DNA of 64,000 nt from Nothopassalora personata (lineage: Eukaryota; Ascomycota; Dothideomycetes; Mycosphaerellales; Mycosphaerellaceae). The first letter of the stretch is position 1. Every line of letters begins with the position of its first letter. The stretch covers positions 186,001 through 250,000 of the forward strand of contig CM066293.1 of assembly GCA_033816765.1 (NCBI GenBank), written 5' to 3'. The notes below the pieces were generated by a model. It was not told where the DNA came from. It saw only the letters and a program-made list of their open reading frames with translations, and ran no database searches. A program made the position numbers and the translations under genes. Shown piece by piece: positions 1 to 10,079 of the stretch.

Positions 1-282
1 CGACCTATAAGCTAAGACCCCTTGCCTAGATAGGAGATCGATAACAAATAGCCGGACCCTATTATAATTAAGTCTTACGAAGAGTAGTAGGTAGAAGAGA
101 TCCTTTACACTAGAACTAAGGTTAGAGGTAGAGGCCGAGTACACGAAGTCCTAGTGAAATGGACCGGATACTACAAGCCTACATAGGAACCATTAGGGTA
201 CCTCGCGGACACCGCAGCCGCGGATAACTTCGAGAGGAGATATAGTAACCTAATAACGCATAACGGACCGAAGGAGGCATAG
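1..282 (+). mobile_element. Ty3/gypsy chromovirus relic, chromodomain end of pol
   Basis: One frame (codons starting at base 1) reads as the C-terminal chromodomain of a chromovirus integrase, with the recognisable stretches VEEIL and EVLVKWTGY followed by EPL. The frame has internal stops at 13-15, 31-33, 49-51, 85-90 (two in a row) and 184-186, and ends at 280-282. The stop at 184 sits where these domains normally have a conserved aromatic residue. All the stops are TAG/TAA, the kind made by C-to-T change on either strand, as expected from repeat-induced point mutation. A purine-rich tract (about 290-318) follows, in the place of a polypurine tract. The element is dead, and its 5' part lies outside the window. 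Confidence 0.75.
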
Positions 283-1513
283 GATACAAACAGAAGGGGG
301 AGAAGGCGAAAAGGTAAGGATTACTAGGGATTTAGCGTAGACATAGGCGTTTAGGAAAAGGTAGGCGTTCTTTTAGGTTAGGGAGTCTTTTTAGGAGACA
401 GAGAGAAGTGAGAAGGCATAGGTGAGTTTAAGAGCGTTTCATTTTAGCGGCATCCGCCGCAAAAGCAGCGGAGCCCGATCCCTTTCGAGATAGCTACATG
501 CTATAATAGCCCGGTCGCGGCCCGCGCGAAAGACGAGGGTGCCCGAAGGCTAGTTAGTAGAGGCCAAGGCCTAACGCACGCGGCGCTAGCCCAGCTAGAG
601 GTCGCGTAGGGCGCCCCCGGGACTAAGAGGTCGGTTAGCGATAGTTTTATAACGGGGCCCGTAGTATATACGTCTGCCTAAAGGTGAGCTAAGCATTAGC
701 TACAGTGCCTATAACCTTAGCGGCGACCGTACTAAAAGATTCGGTAAGCGCGTATAAAGAGGCGGAGGCCGTAGAAACTTACCGGGAGAGCATGCCAGCA
801 CGCTAGAGAGGCTTTAAAGCCTTCTAGGCTTTAAGGACGGCGCGGAGCTTAGTACGGGCGTCGTCGCTAAAAGACCGTTAGCTAGTAGAAAAGTGGCGGA
901 GGACGCTAGGGAGGATGCTTACGCGCGGTTCTAGTTAGTGGCGCGGGTCCACTTAGTATAGGCGGCGTAGGCGAGCTCCGGCCTAAAACGCGCGGTTAGC
1001 GATGATTTTCCTTCGTGGTCCGCGCGGTACATACATGTCCTCGCAATGCTTACGATTAGTGTTATAGGCCTGGTAGGCGCGCGCGGTTGCGCCCTAACGG
1101 TAATTAGCGGACCCCGACAAGAATAGGACGAGGACCGGTACTTACATGCTAGGAGACGTAGTCTACGCTAGTAGAGGCGCAGGGGACGTAGTAGATGCGG
1201 CGTTAGGACATTTTGTGCTAGGCTCCGGTTAGAATGTTTCGGTCTCCGTGGGAATTCATTCGGACTCACTTAATAGTGTTAATGGAAGATGTGGTAGTGG
1301 TGGTTTCTGTTTACGGCATGCTATTAGTATCTGTCGGAACCCGTAGGGAAAGTGTCGTCTCCCTAAGCGATAGGCATGAGATGCGCGAATATGCCCCTAA
1401 GGCTAGAGACGCTTAGCTGGGGGGAGGGGGAGGGGCGACTTACGCGTGCTGTAGGTGATAAGGAAAAGAAAGAACAGAAAAAAGAGAACGAGAACCTGAA
1501 GATATGTTCTGCG
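283..1513. other. TAG-rich decayed repeat DNA
   Basis: There is no coding signal. Stops are dense in every frame and the sequence is full of TAG, CTAG and TTAG with few CA/TG dinucleotides, unlike the genic part of the window. This is the composition left by RIP-type mutation. It probably contains the LTR of the chromovirus and other nested insertions, but I see no clear LTR boundary. Confidence 0.5.
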
Positions 1514-1678
1514 CTCCTATTGTTCACATGTGACAATGGCTATTGTTTACATGTAACAATAGCTATTGTCACTTAATGGACAATAGCAAACCTCATACTC
1601 ACCTAGGCAACAATACTTCATCTCGGCGTCGGCGGGGCCGGACAATAAGGAAGAGAAGCTCGGGCACTTCCTATTGCG
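1514..1678. repeat. Cluster of short palindromes and inverted repeats
   Basis: Two near-perfect palindromes lie side by side: TTGTTCACATGTGACAA (about 1519-1535) and ATTGTTTACATGTAACAAT (about 1542-1560). Both are flanked by GCTATTGT/ACAATAGC words that recur up to 1588. A further inverted pair, CAATAAGGAAG against CTTCCTATTG, spans about 1642-1677. These could be the ends of small decayed DNA elements nested in the retroelement, or LTR remains. Function is unknown. Confidence 0.45.
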
Positions 1679-2196
1679 AGCCTAACGAGGACACCTGGGA
1701 CAATGGGCTCTAGGGCGGAGCCATAACTAGGGGCGGCGGAGGAGGAAGGGGGGGGGGTAGTGTAAGGGGCGGGCCCCTGTTTCTTGGCATAGGCTGCGCC
1801 TGTGCGTTCGGATTGCTTTCCGACACCTTTTCTTCGGACAGCTTGTAACTTCCCCTTTCTTCCATATCGAACTTATTACAAACTTCACAGAACTTCAGTG
1901 TATACGTCGTTCACCCGTGACACCTATAAGGTCTATACGTTACTACCTAGCTATAAGAGCCTTTTTAAGCCGAGAGAATCTTCTATTTACTTCTAAAAGC
2001 GGAAAGATAAGCCCTAAATGTGTCTAAAAGTAGGTCTATAAAGATCTCTTATATATATAGATCTAATAAGATCGCTATCCTTAGCATATGCCTACTTATA
2101 GCTAATCTAGTATCTAAAGCTAGCAAAGGTGTTTAAGACTAATATAGCAATATAGGTAATATTAAGTCAATTAGACTGCCTTTATAGTAGTTAGTC

Positions 2197-2382
2197 TAAA
2201 GGGGGAGTGTTGTAAATTAGGTAACTAATAGCTATGTTAGTTAGGACTTAGCACACACACACTATATCACACTGTTTCTGTAGCTAGATAGTCTTACACC
2301 CTATGGCAATTCATAAGGGCTACTAATCCACCCTATCGTTTCAATCTGGAAGCTTGTACTCGTCAAATACCTATTTACAACA
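2197..2382 (+). mobile_element. Polypurine tract and 3' LTR of a Ty1/copia-like element
   Basis: A purine tract AAAGGGGGAG (2198-2207) is followed directly by TGTTGTAAAT (2208), and 175 bp later the sequence closes with ATTTACAACA (ending 2382). The two ends are imperfect inverted repeats of each other (TGTTGTAAATtAGGTA against its reverse complement) and give the TG...CA borders of an LTR. The polypurine tract on the left marks this as the 3' LTR of a forward-oriented element. The internal region upstream (about 1800-2197) has no open frame. No 5' LTR is seen, so the 5 bp after the LTR (AGTGG) cannot be tested as a target duplication. Confidence 0.7.
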
Positions 2383-2682
2383 AGTGGTAGTGAGCGATGG
2401 CTGTCGACAAAAGAAGTAGCCCCATTACAGGAAGCGAATCAGCTCCTATTCGCTGCGATAGCGATACTGTAGCGCAGCTATGGACTGTGAAGTAGAAGCG
2501 CGGCGTCCAGCCTAGTGCGCCTTGCTTCAACGATAACGACGAGGTCGACGGTGCTGGTACCACGGTACGAGGATCACGATTACTATTGCTGGTTGGGTTG
2601 GCGGCGGCGACCTCCTCTGTTGACAGCCCTTGGAAACGGCAGTCTGATAGCAATGAACGCCAGCTCACAAATCACTTAACAG

Positions 2683-3409
2683 GCTATCAACTATGCGAAC
2701 AACCAAGACAGAGCCAAGACACTACTTCACGAGCTGGAACAGATCCCGAATACGCCCAAGTCATCAGAATCTCCACGATTCGTGTCTTTCCAAGCAGATG
2801 TAGGCGATCGGCCATCTCATCAAAAGCTGGTTGAGCAGACTGTGGCCAAGTTCGGACGTCTAGATGTCGTCGTCTCGAATGCCGGCTGGACTCGGATCAC
2901 GAACTTCGCCAACCTAGAGGAAGGCGTGAACGACGAAGATTGGGATAGGTGCCTTCTCTACAACGTCAAAGCACATCTCTGGTTGATGCATGCTGCGAAG
3001 ACCGAACTTGAGAAGACCGAGGGCGCTTTCGTTACCACAGCCAGCATCGCAGGCGTGAAGCCGAGCGGGTCGTCGTTGCCCTATGCCGTCACCAAGGCTG
3101 CAGCGATACATTTGTCAAAAAGCTTGGCTGTAATTGCAGCACCGAAGATTCGGGTCAACTCGGTGTCTCCAGGTCTGCTGCTGACTGAATGGGGATTGAA
3201 GTTCCCGCAGGCAAAGATTGAAGCCGCCACGAATGCCACGAAGTTGAAGCGGCTGGCGACTGTAGAAGTATGCCGCACGATTCATCGATATCTGGCCACG
3301 GTTTGCTAACACAGAAGTCTAGGACGTTGCTAATTCTGTTAGAGGTCTCGTATTGAACCGATCAGTGACCGGTCAGAATCTGATATTGGACGGCGGACTT
3401 ACTCTGTAG
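2683..3409 (+). pseudogene. Short-chain dehydrogenase/reductase, 5' end missing
   Basis: The classical SDR core is present: SNAG in the NNAG position, a Ser in TTASIAG, and the catalytic YAVTK (Y-x3-K). The open frame is entered through an apparent acceptor (CACTTAACAG ending 2682) and continues AINYANNQ..., the part that normally follows the cofactor-binding Rossmann segment. An intron at 3268-3322 (GTATGC...TTGCTAAC...TAG) joins to a short last exon giving the usual SDR tail NLILDGG and a stop at 3407-3409. I could not find an upstream exon carrying the GxxxGxG motif between the LTR end (2382) and 2683. The gene was therefore probably cut by the retroelement, or exon 1 is unrecognisable. 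Calling it a pseudogene is inference; the catalytic half itself is intact. Confidence 0.65.
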
Positions 3410-4103
3410 TAGAGATACACTTCCCAAGGACTCTTGGCAAAACCTTGGAGGTGATCGTTGCGCTCCGGAGGCCACTGCTGTCAGCACCTCAACCCTATGC
3501 GAGTCTGTCGAAGCGAAGCGCGCGCCTCAACGCTTCTGCATTGCGAGCAGGTCCTGCCCGGCCGTAGTGCTATCGTCACGAATGAACATATGGTTCGTCT
3601 AGATGGTTACCTCGTTCGTTTAGTCATGGTTTCCCCCTTCCTTGCATTTCAGGCTCAGATTGCACATGCACCGCACCGACAACTTCTGCATCAGGAGTTC
3701 ATCCCTTCTGCAACACGCGCATTTCTTCCTTCCACTTCCTCGCATTCGGTGCCTGAGCACACAGTTTAACGGCATAGAAGTACAGTATTTCGATTCTGTG
3801 GTATTTGAAACGCAGGACCTCTCCGAAACCGGACGCCACTACCACAACGCGACGGCAATAACGTCAACAAACGATATAACGAGTTTCGTGTACGACTTTT
3901 CACGAAGTTCGCGTTGACGCCACGCGATCACCCGAGCATTGCATTGTGCAAGATTACACAACATCCTGTGGTACCAATCGTGCGTGCACCTGCATACATT
4001 CCGCAAGGCACCTCAAAGAGCAATAAGAACGATATAACCACAACACGACTGCATTGCCCCGTTACAATCTCACTGCGACATCCATCAAACATCACCAAAC
4101 ATA
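3410..4103. other. Intergenic, no gene seen
   Basis: Between the SDR stop and the secreted-protein start I see only short overlapping frames with no family resemblance. It presumably holds the promoter of the secreted-protein gene. Confidence 0.5.
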
Positions 4104-4616
4104 ATGTATACCTTCACACAACTCCTCGCCGTTGCCACGGCCCTAGTCAGCACAACGAATGCTCTGCCAAAGCAAGATCTGTCGCTAGCAGAACGAGCAG
4201 CTCTGGTACCAGCACTGATTGGCTTGTACGTATGTACCGATGCGAACTGGAAGGGCAAATGCGAACACCTTCTGAAGAGCCCTGGAGTATGCTGTAAGGA
4301 TATTGTTGTCGCAAAGGCATGCCCCACGTACATTGCTGATGCGATACAGACACACTACCTAACGACTACATCAAGAAGATTAGCTCTGTGCGACCAGATG
4401 ATGGCATGGACCACGGAGCCTCTGGCTGCACTTTGTACGAGTATGTTGAATCATTACTATTTGGAAGGGAAGCATAGTGTTGACGACAGGCGTAGGACGA
4501 AGAACTGCGGCGGCGAACACCTGAAAGACATTGCATACCCTGGAGAAGGCGATCTGAGCAAAGCACCTGCTGGAGGGCGATACAACGATTTCTTCCAGAG
4601 CTATATCTGTTACTAG
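4104..4616 (+). CDS. Small secreted cysteine-containing protein, beta/gamma-crystallin-like
   Basis: The gene has three exons: 4104-4293, 4350-4440 and 4490-4616, with introns 4294-4349 (GTAAGG...ACAG) and 4441-4489 (GTATGT...ACAG). The phases fit and give 135 aa. The N-terminus is a signal peptide (about residues 1-20, ending TTNA). The mature part has CTDANWKGKCEHL, then VCYTLPNDYIKKISS, then PDDG and CTLYE, then NCGGEH and a terminal YIC. This is the C-T-D-x-N...L-P-x-D-[FY]...S-[SF]...C-x-L-Y pattern of a widespread family of small fungal secreted proteins of unknown role with crystallin-like Greek-key spacing. Reading straight through without splicing gives a 170 aa product that loses this pattern, which supports the introns. 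It is likely extracellular and a possible effector, but no function is shown. Confidence 0.75.
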   Translation: MYTFTQLLAVATALVSTTNALPKQDLSLAERAALVPALIGLYVCTDANWKGKCEHLLKSPGVCCKDIVVAKACPTYIADAIQTHYLTTTSRRLALCDQMMAWTTEPLAALCTSMLNHYYLEGKHSVDDRRRTKNCGGEHLKDIAYPGEGDLSKAPAGGRYNDFFQSYICY

Positions 4617-4875
4617 TCACTCTGCGCCGAACGAAGTAATTCGGAAGGACAGCGAGTTAAGACGGCGACAAATGCCTTGATCCGTTGGTAAGGGGGTGCT
4701 GCCGAGAATGCGAGGGCACGACTGCAGCAGAGAAGCTTGGTTCACGCTTGCAGAGAGGTGACTACGCGAGCGTTTCAAGCGATACTATAAAGGACATAAT
4801 CATAATACCTACCACTGCACAACGCATCACTTGAACCTCCTCTCCCAAAGCCACTTATAATGCGGCCTAGCTCTC
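4617..4875. other. Convergent 3' intergenic spacer
   Basis: Short spacer between the convergent ends of the secreted-protein gene and the sulfotransferase-like remnant. Nothing is recognised. Confidence 0.4.
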
Positions 4876-5584
4876 TCAACAGCCTCCCTCACAAGCTCCA
4901 CATCCCCCCCACCCCTTCTGCTCCATGTCCAAATCAACATTCTTCACCGCCCTACGCGCATCACGCTTACTCGACTCAATAAGCATCCGCTGACTCTTAT
5001 GATACATCGGATGCAACCCCTCATACTCCTCCGGTTTCAAATGCCCGCTGTTCAGAACCTGATCGTAGCGCGGATCCCACTGCGTGAAGATCGCCTCCCG
5101 GTCCAGGCCAAGCCTTGTCGCCAGACGAGTGTAGAACGATGAGTGTCCGGCCATTATGTCATCTCTATCTACGAGAATGGGAGTTACGGAGTGGGAGGTG
5201 AAGAAGTTGTATAGCCATCGGACCCAGAGGATTGAGGTGGAGACGAGGAAGTTTGGACGGCCGCTGCCGTACGTAAGGCCGAAGTCTATAAGGACACGCA
5301 CGGCGGAGGGAACCGCGAGGGTGGGGTGGCGGATGGTTAGGATTGGGGTTGTTCCTTTCTCCAGGAGCAATTCGCGGAGTTCTAGTGCGAAGAGATCATT
5401 GCTCTCGATATCGATTTTGTCGTGGATCAGATCCAAGACACGTTGTTGGTATGCTGCGCTGAAGGGGTTAGTCGTAGAGAAGGAGAGTTTTGTCCTCGGC
5501 TTGCGCCTTCGCAATTGCTTCGGTGTAGATTCTGAGACTCTTCTGAAGTTCTTCGTTGAAAGCGGTGAGGTCGATTGTCGTCAT
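4876..5584 (-). pseudogene. Sulfotransferase-like P-loop family remnant, frameshifted
   Basis: Read from an ATG at 5584, the frame encodes a helix-rich start (FNEELQKSL...AIAKAQAEDK) and then breaks. A one-base shift at the T-run 5488-5491 (A-run on the coding strand) restores a frame that runs to the stop at 4876, giving 235 codons in total. The second part has RHPTLAVPS and LWVRWLYNFF followed by PILVDRDDI, the order seen in a fungal family of sulfotransferase-like proteins (family knowledge). The amino-terminal nucleotide-binding segment that family needs is not found in the 300 bases upstream. It is either a pseudogene or a homopolymer sequencing error combined with a missed 5' exon. The unshifted open frame has no ATG (it opens with TTG at 5514). 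Confidence 0.5.
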
Positions 5585-6487
5585 CCTATCGGCCTAGGTA
5601 GGGCTCATGAGCTATTGGACTTGTTCTCCTCGGCTGTCGAGGGGACTGTAGAGGAGTTGAAGGTTTAGCTGGTTGCTTAGGATGCGGGAGAGAAGGTGGC
5701 CTGGAAGTTGATGGAATTTTGAACACCGATGCATGAAAAATTTGGCCTCTTGACTGACTTGCACTTCGAGACTGCCGGAGAGGAGAATTTGTGAGGACAT
5801 GATTGATTCACATGCTTTAGCACAGTCGCATCGAAATGGGAATTTCTTCCTGCATTATGTCAACTCTTTGAAGCTGTCAGTCAGACTATTTCATGCTCAC
5901 CCGTTCAGCGGATCCTGAGCAATCCTTCTGCCTGCTAGGGAATCCACTCTGCCAAGATTTCGACTTGCGTGGCAGAATCGGCCTTGGACGATGTCGCGTA
6001 GTGTGCACACTGCGTAAGGTGTGCATCAAATTACAGTGGTTGTGTCAAGGGGTTGGGACAACAGCTGTCGTCAAGGGTGGAATTTTCCCACTTCGTATTT
6101 TCTCAGACTCTGTTGTGCCGTGTATTGACGTTGTAGGTGCTTGATGGGCAGGAACCTGTTTTCCACTGGTTGTTGTCTTCTTTGCTTGTTGAGTAGTCGC
6201 TGAAAGTGCGTACGCCACGGATGCCGCTGGACGGCCATGGAGAGGGTGACGACAGACTCTATCGTGCTGAACGATGACTTGATGGCATCTTGAGGTGAGT
6301 GTGTCGATGTTGTGACACAAGATGAAGTGACGAGTGGATCGAAGAGGTCAGTGCGCCTTTGATCGTGGGGCCCGCAGCGAGCGTCACTCTTGAGCTCGAT
6401 CATATGAAAATCAACCTTGACATTCACATAGCAGGCTTGTCTTAGGTCAATCCCGCGGCTACAGCCAAGGACGCTACATTTCCAGCT
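5585..6487. other. Intergenic, divergent promoter region
   Basis: Overlapping short frames on both strands carry no recognisable family. It presumably contains the IST1 promoter. Confidence 0.45.
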
Positions 6488-7396
6488 ATGGCGCCCGCAT
6501 CGTCACTCATCAACAAGCTCAAGGTGCAGCTGAAGCTCAGCATCGCCCGACTACGCATGGTGCAGCAGAAAGATGCGGCCGTAGCAAAGCAGCAACGGCG
6601 AGAGATGGCACAGCTGCTCGAACAGGGCAAGATCGAGAGCGCACGCATACGAGTCGAGAACATCATCCGATCTGACCTAAACACCGAACTGCTCGAGATC
6701 ATCGAACTGTACTGCGAGCTGCTCACAGCAAGAGCCGGTCTGTTAGAAGCGAAGGAGTGTGATGAGGGTCTGGAAGAGGCTGTGAAGAGCATCATATACT
6801 CCGCGCCGAGGATAGAAGGCGTGAAAGAGCTCAGCATAGTGAGACAGCTCTTTGCGGAGAAATACGGCAAGGAGTTCACATTACAGGCGGTTGAGAACCG
6901 CGATGGAAAGGTGCCGGATCGCGTGACGAGCAGGCTTGCGGTGAAGCCACCGAAGAAGGAGCTGGTCGAGGCATATCTCGAGACGATAGCAGATGCATAC
7001 GGCGTGGACTATCCGCCAGGCATAAAAGCCCAGAGGGCAGCTGAGGCAGCAGCGGCGCAGGAAGACGAAGAGGATGACGATGACGAGAACCCCTCAGGTG
7101 GACAGAAAGTGCCCGCATTGGAAGCACCATTGGAGGCAGATGAGCCGAGTAAAGCGACGCCACCAAGAGACATGGGACCGAAGAGCCCGGTGTCAGTGGT
7201 GCCGCCTTCACCGAGGACTGACAATGTGCGGCCGAAGGTCAACTTGCCCGGGACACCAGAAGGGACGCCATCAAAGAAGGCAGCGGCTTTCAAGCCAAAG
7301 GATACGAATGGAGCGAAGAAGGCGGATAATGGCCCAGGCGGCAAGATTCCTGACGTGGATGAGCTGCAGAAGCGTTTTGCCCAGCTCAAGCGATGA
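6488..7396 (+). CDS. IST1: IST1-like ESCRT-III regulator
   Basis: Single exon, 302 aa. The N-terminal ~180 residues are the Ist1 domain, an ESCRT-III-like helical fold: KLKVQLKLSIARLRMVQQK, KQQRREMAQLLEQGK, ESARIRVENIIR and ELYCELLTARAGLLE are near-invariant in the family. An acidic and Pro/Ser/Thr-rich linker follows (about 185-285). The extreme C-terminus DELQKRFAQLKR fits a MIT-interacting motif (acidic-x-x-L-x-x-R-hydrophobic-x-x-L-K). Ist1 acts on the cytosolic face of endosomes, binding Did2 and the Vps4 MIT domain to control Vps4-driven ESCRT-III disassembly in multivesicular body sorting. The start at 6488 gives the standard family N-terminus, and no intron is needed. Confidence 0.93.
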   Translation: MAPASSLINKLKVQLKLSIARLRMVQQKDAAVAKQQRREMAQLLEQGKIESARIRVENIIRSDLNTELLEIIELYCELLTARAGLLEAKECDEGLEEAVKSIIYSAPRIEGVKELSIVRQLFAEKYGKEFTLQAVENRDGKVPDRVTSRLAVKPPKKELVEAYLETIADAYGVDYPPGIKAQRAAEAAAAQEDEEDDDDENPSGGQKVPALEAPLEADEPSKATPPRDMGPKSPVSVVPPSPRTDNVRPKVNLPGTPEGTPSKKAAAFKPKDTNGAKKADNGPGGKIPDVDELQKRFAQLKR

Positions 7397-8023
7397 TACC
7401 CCATGATAATCAAGATGTTATATTCACAATACCGCGTCACGCAGCTCGAACTATCAGTAGACTGCCTGCTTCGATGAGGGATGAGTTGAAGACGTGGAAC
7501 ATGAGGCCATTCGTGAGGTGCTCTGCCACGAGCAGCAGGCTCACTTGGCACCTTCAATCCAGGAGTTGGCTTCTTGGAAGCATACTGCCTTCGTGGCAAT
7601 ATCAGCATCCTACTTGTATGAAGCAAACACGCCGACGTTCTCAGCGCGAGCGGCTCCCTTGCCTGGAGCCGTTACATCCTTGAGTGATTCAGCTACCTGT
7701 AATAGCTGATGGCGTACTGTCTGAAGCGCCGCGAACCCATGCATTACTATGCCTATCTGCAGTCGTAATGGTCAGCGTGGTGGAGCGCATTACAGAGGAA
7801 GTACAGCGCGATGGCTTTCACATGCAAGTGAAGTGAAAGCTGCGACCAGCATTCCCAACGGCTAAGCCGCACCTGATTGGTCAAGATTCGAATCTGCAAG
7901 GATAACGGAGATCGCACCGTGCTTTCAAGCAGCAAGCAATATCTACGCTTTTCCACTTCACCCTCTTCTTGGTGAGTCCTTCAAAGCCACTCGCCATCGC
8001 CTCGCGCCGCCTCGCAGCACGAC
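7397..8023. other. Intergenic, no gene seen
   Basis: Follows the IST1 stop. Several short frames but no motif. The last part is pyrimidine-rich with 'cttcaccctcttcttgg', as expected of a promoter or 5' UTR for the gene at 8024. Confidence 0.45.
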
Positions 8024-8692
8024 ATGGCCTCCACTGACAGCTTCGCGCAGTACAGCAATTCCCTCATTGGTGACGACGAGATCGAGTGCTGGGAGTAAGT
8101 GAAGCGCATTCCATATATCGAAGCATACATATTTCGCACTGACCAAACTTCTTCCTCCCGCAGCCACCACCACACACCACCACAACCACGACGCTTCCTC
8201 ACCGGCTCACCAATGTTCGCCATGCAGCTCCTATACCACACCATCATGTACGCCAACCTCGTCAACAGCGGCCTGGAGAGCTACATCACCCTCGACAACC
8301 TCCTTCGCGAGATGAGCGAGACCAACGCCAACACCGGCAAACTCACCCTAGAGCTTCACGGCTACGTCGTCCCGCTGCTTCACAAGATGAGTCTGATGGT
8401 CGACGCTCGTGACACTCTCCTCACCAAGCCGGACCGGTACAACCTCAAGCAGGATGAGAGCTTCCAGAACCTCATCGCTGGCGTTGGTATGTTGGCGGCA
8501 ATCGTGAAGAAGCTCCCAAATGATGGTATGATGATGTCCAGGGAGGAGATTGTGGAGCTCACTGCGGAGTTCATGGCGGTCGACCCCCTGAGGCACGGAA
8601 GCAAGGATGGAAAGGTCATTGGCTGGCAGATGTGCTACATCGACAACATGCACCTCGACCCAGCCAACCAGAATCAGGGCACTATGGTTTGA
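8024..8692 (+). CDS. Conserved-type hypothetical protein, two exons
   Basis: ATG at 8024 (MASTDSFAQYSNSLIGDDE...), exon 8024-8094, intron 8095-8163 (GTAAGT...CCGCAG), exon 8164-8692; the phases fit and give 199 aa. The product is helical and Met/Leu-rich after a His/Pro stretch (DHHHTPPQPRR), with no signal peptide or membrane segment. I do not recognise the family. Coding status rests on the clean splice sites, the long open second exon and its even codon use. The unspliced frame starting at 8099 would begin inside the intron and is less likely. Confidence 0.6.
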
Positions 8693-8942
8693 GACTGAGG
8701 TGATGCTTTACATGTGAGAATGAGTCAAGCCACGCGATGCAAACACACCATCAACTGCTGATGCTAGCCTTCACCAGCAGGAATGGCAGCTCGCACGTAC
8801 AACACTACGGCGCAGAGCACAGAAGCACGAGACCGGGCCTCCAGGATCACAGCGTGCACAAGACAGGGTAGAAGCATCCTACATACTGCGGTACAAAACA
8901 TGCCACGAGACCACCTCACCCTCAACCCTCGATCCCTTCCCA
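8693..8942. other. Convergent 3' spacer
   Basis: Short region between two convergent genes. Nothing is recognised apart from ordinary 3' sequence. Confidence 0.4.
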
Positions 8943-10079
8943 CTAACACCCGACATACACCGCATTCGCAAACATAGCATAACTATCCGCATTCAACACC
9001 GCCTCCTCCACCCCCAAGCTCCTCTGCGCACTATACCCATACGCAAAATCCTCCGTCCCCGGAGACATGATTGCCTCCGCATGCGTCTCCTCATGCAGCA
9101 CAGTAGTCGCCTGATCCTGATCATGGCAGCTCTCACTCACAGGCTCCAAGTAAGAATAAAAGATAGGACAATACGCGATATGGTTATACCTCGGCAAGGT
9201 GTACGCCAACACGCCCTCCTTGCAGTAATTGTACGTATCACTACAGGAAGTCGTGGTGGCTCTGCTGGAGGGAGAAGCACAGTCTGCCGCCACAGCGAGG
9301 AAACGTCGGGACACGGTGGACCGGACTGAGGCCGAGGTGGATTTGAAGTACTCCCGGAATTTCGTGGCAGATCCCGTACTGGCGGCCTCAGCAGCGGCCG
9401 TAGCGAGGACGGCGCAGTTTTTCAAGGCTGCGGCAATGGCGTTGGCGTTCGACGCCGAGCAGCCGGTGGTCTCGAGGTTCGAGCGGCGGGAGAGCGTCAT
9501 GTCGATGGCGTAAGGAGTCGCTTTCGCCATGTCGCCGTCGATGTCGAGGGTTAAGGCGTTGGAGGAGAAAGCTACAGAGTCGCCGGTTAGAGTGGTGCTG
9601 TTGAGGTCTGCGTAGGGCATGGCGCCGGTGGCGCGGACGAGGTAGGAGTCTGTTGTTTCGACGTCGTAGAGTTCGGCGATGTCGATTTCGGTTGAGATGG
9701 ATTGGTGGGCTTCGATGGGGACGAAGTTGGTCGCGGAGAGGGTGCCGGTTGTGGCCATGCGGAGGAGGACGCCGTTGAAGCTGGCGCGTTGAGTCGAGCT
9801 ATACTGATGTTAGATGGCGCGGTCGTATTGAGATGAGTGGGCTACGTACCCTGATACGACGAACTTGTCGACTGGAGAACTGCTGTCGAGGAAGGAACCT
9901 TTGTAGAAGAGGTTGTAGCCGCGGTCGGCCGTGTTGGTAACAGTGGCTTTAACCTTGGAGTTACTTTCGCTGATCGGAGACAGGGTCACCTGCAAAGGTG
10001 TGTCTCTCCTCGTGAGATCGATGGCAGAAGCTGCTGCACACACCGCCCAGGCGGCGAGGGAAAGGATCGAAGAATGCAT
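8943..10079 (-). CDS. Deuterolysin-type metalloprotease (peptidase M35), secreted
   Basis: Exon 1 is 10079-9850, intron 9849-9799 (GTACGT...CATCTAAC...TATAG) and exon 2 is 9798-8943: 361 aa, the normal length for M35. A signal peptide ending ASA (about residue 19) is followed by the Ig-like propeptide (about 25-175) and the catalytic domain. The zinc site is aspzincin-type: HEETH at about 312-316 and the third ligand Asp (about 327) in GTEDFAYGY. Many Cys are present for disulfides. The enzyme is made as a zymogen and released extracellularly. The start is set by the Met directly before the signal peptide; an upstream in-frame Met would add 31 residues and bury it. A TATA-like stretch (reverse strand, about 10216-10222) lies some 140 bases upstream. 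It diverges from the propeptide-like gene ending at 11960. Confidence 0.93.

Noticed and set aside
7009..7626. 205-codon reverse frame
   Set aside because: Antisense to the low-complexity IST1 linker; poly-Ser is the shadow of the acidic tract.
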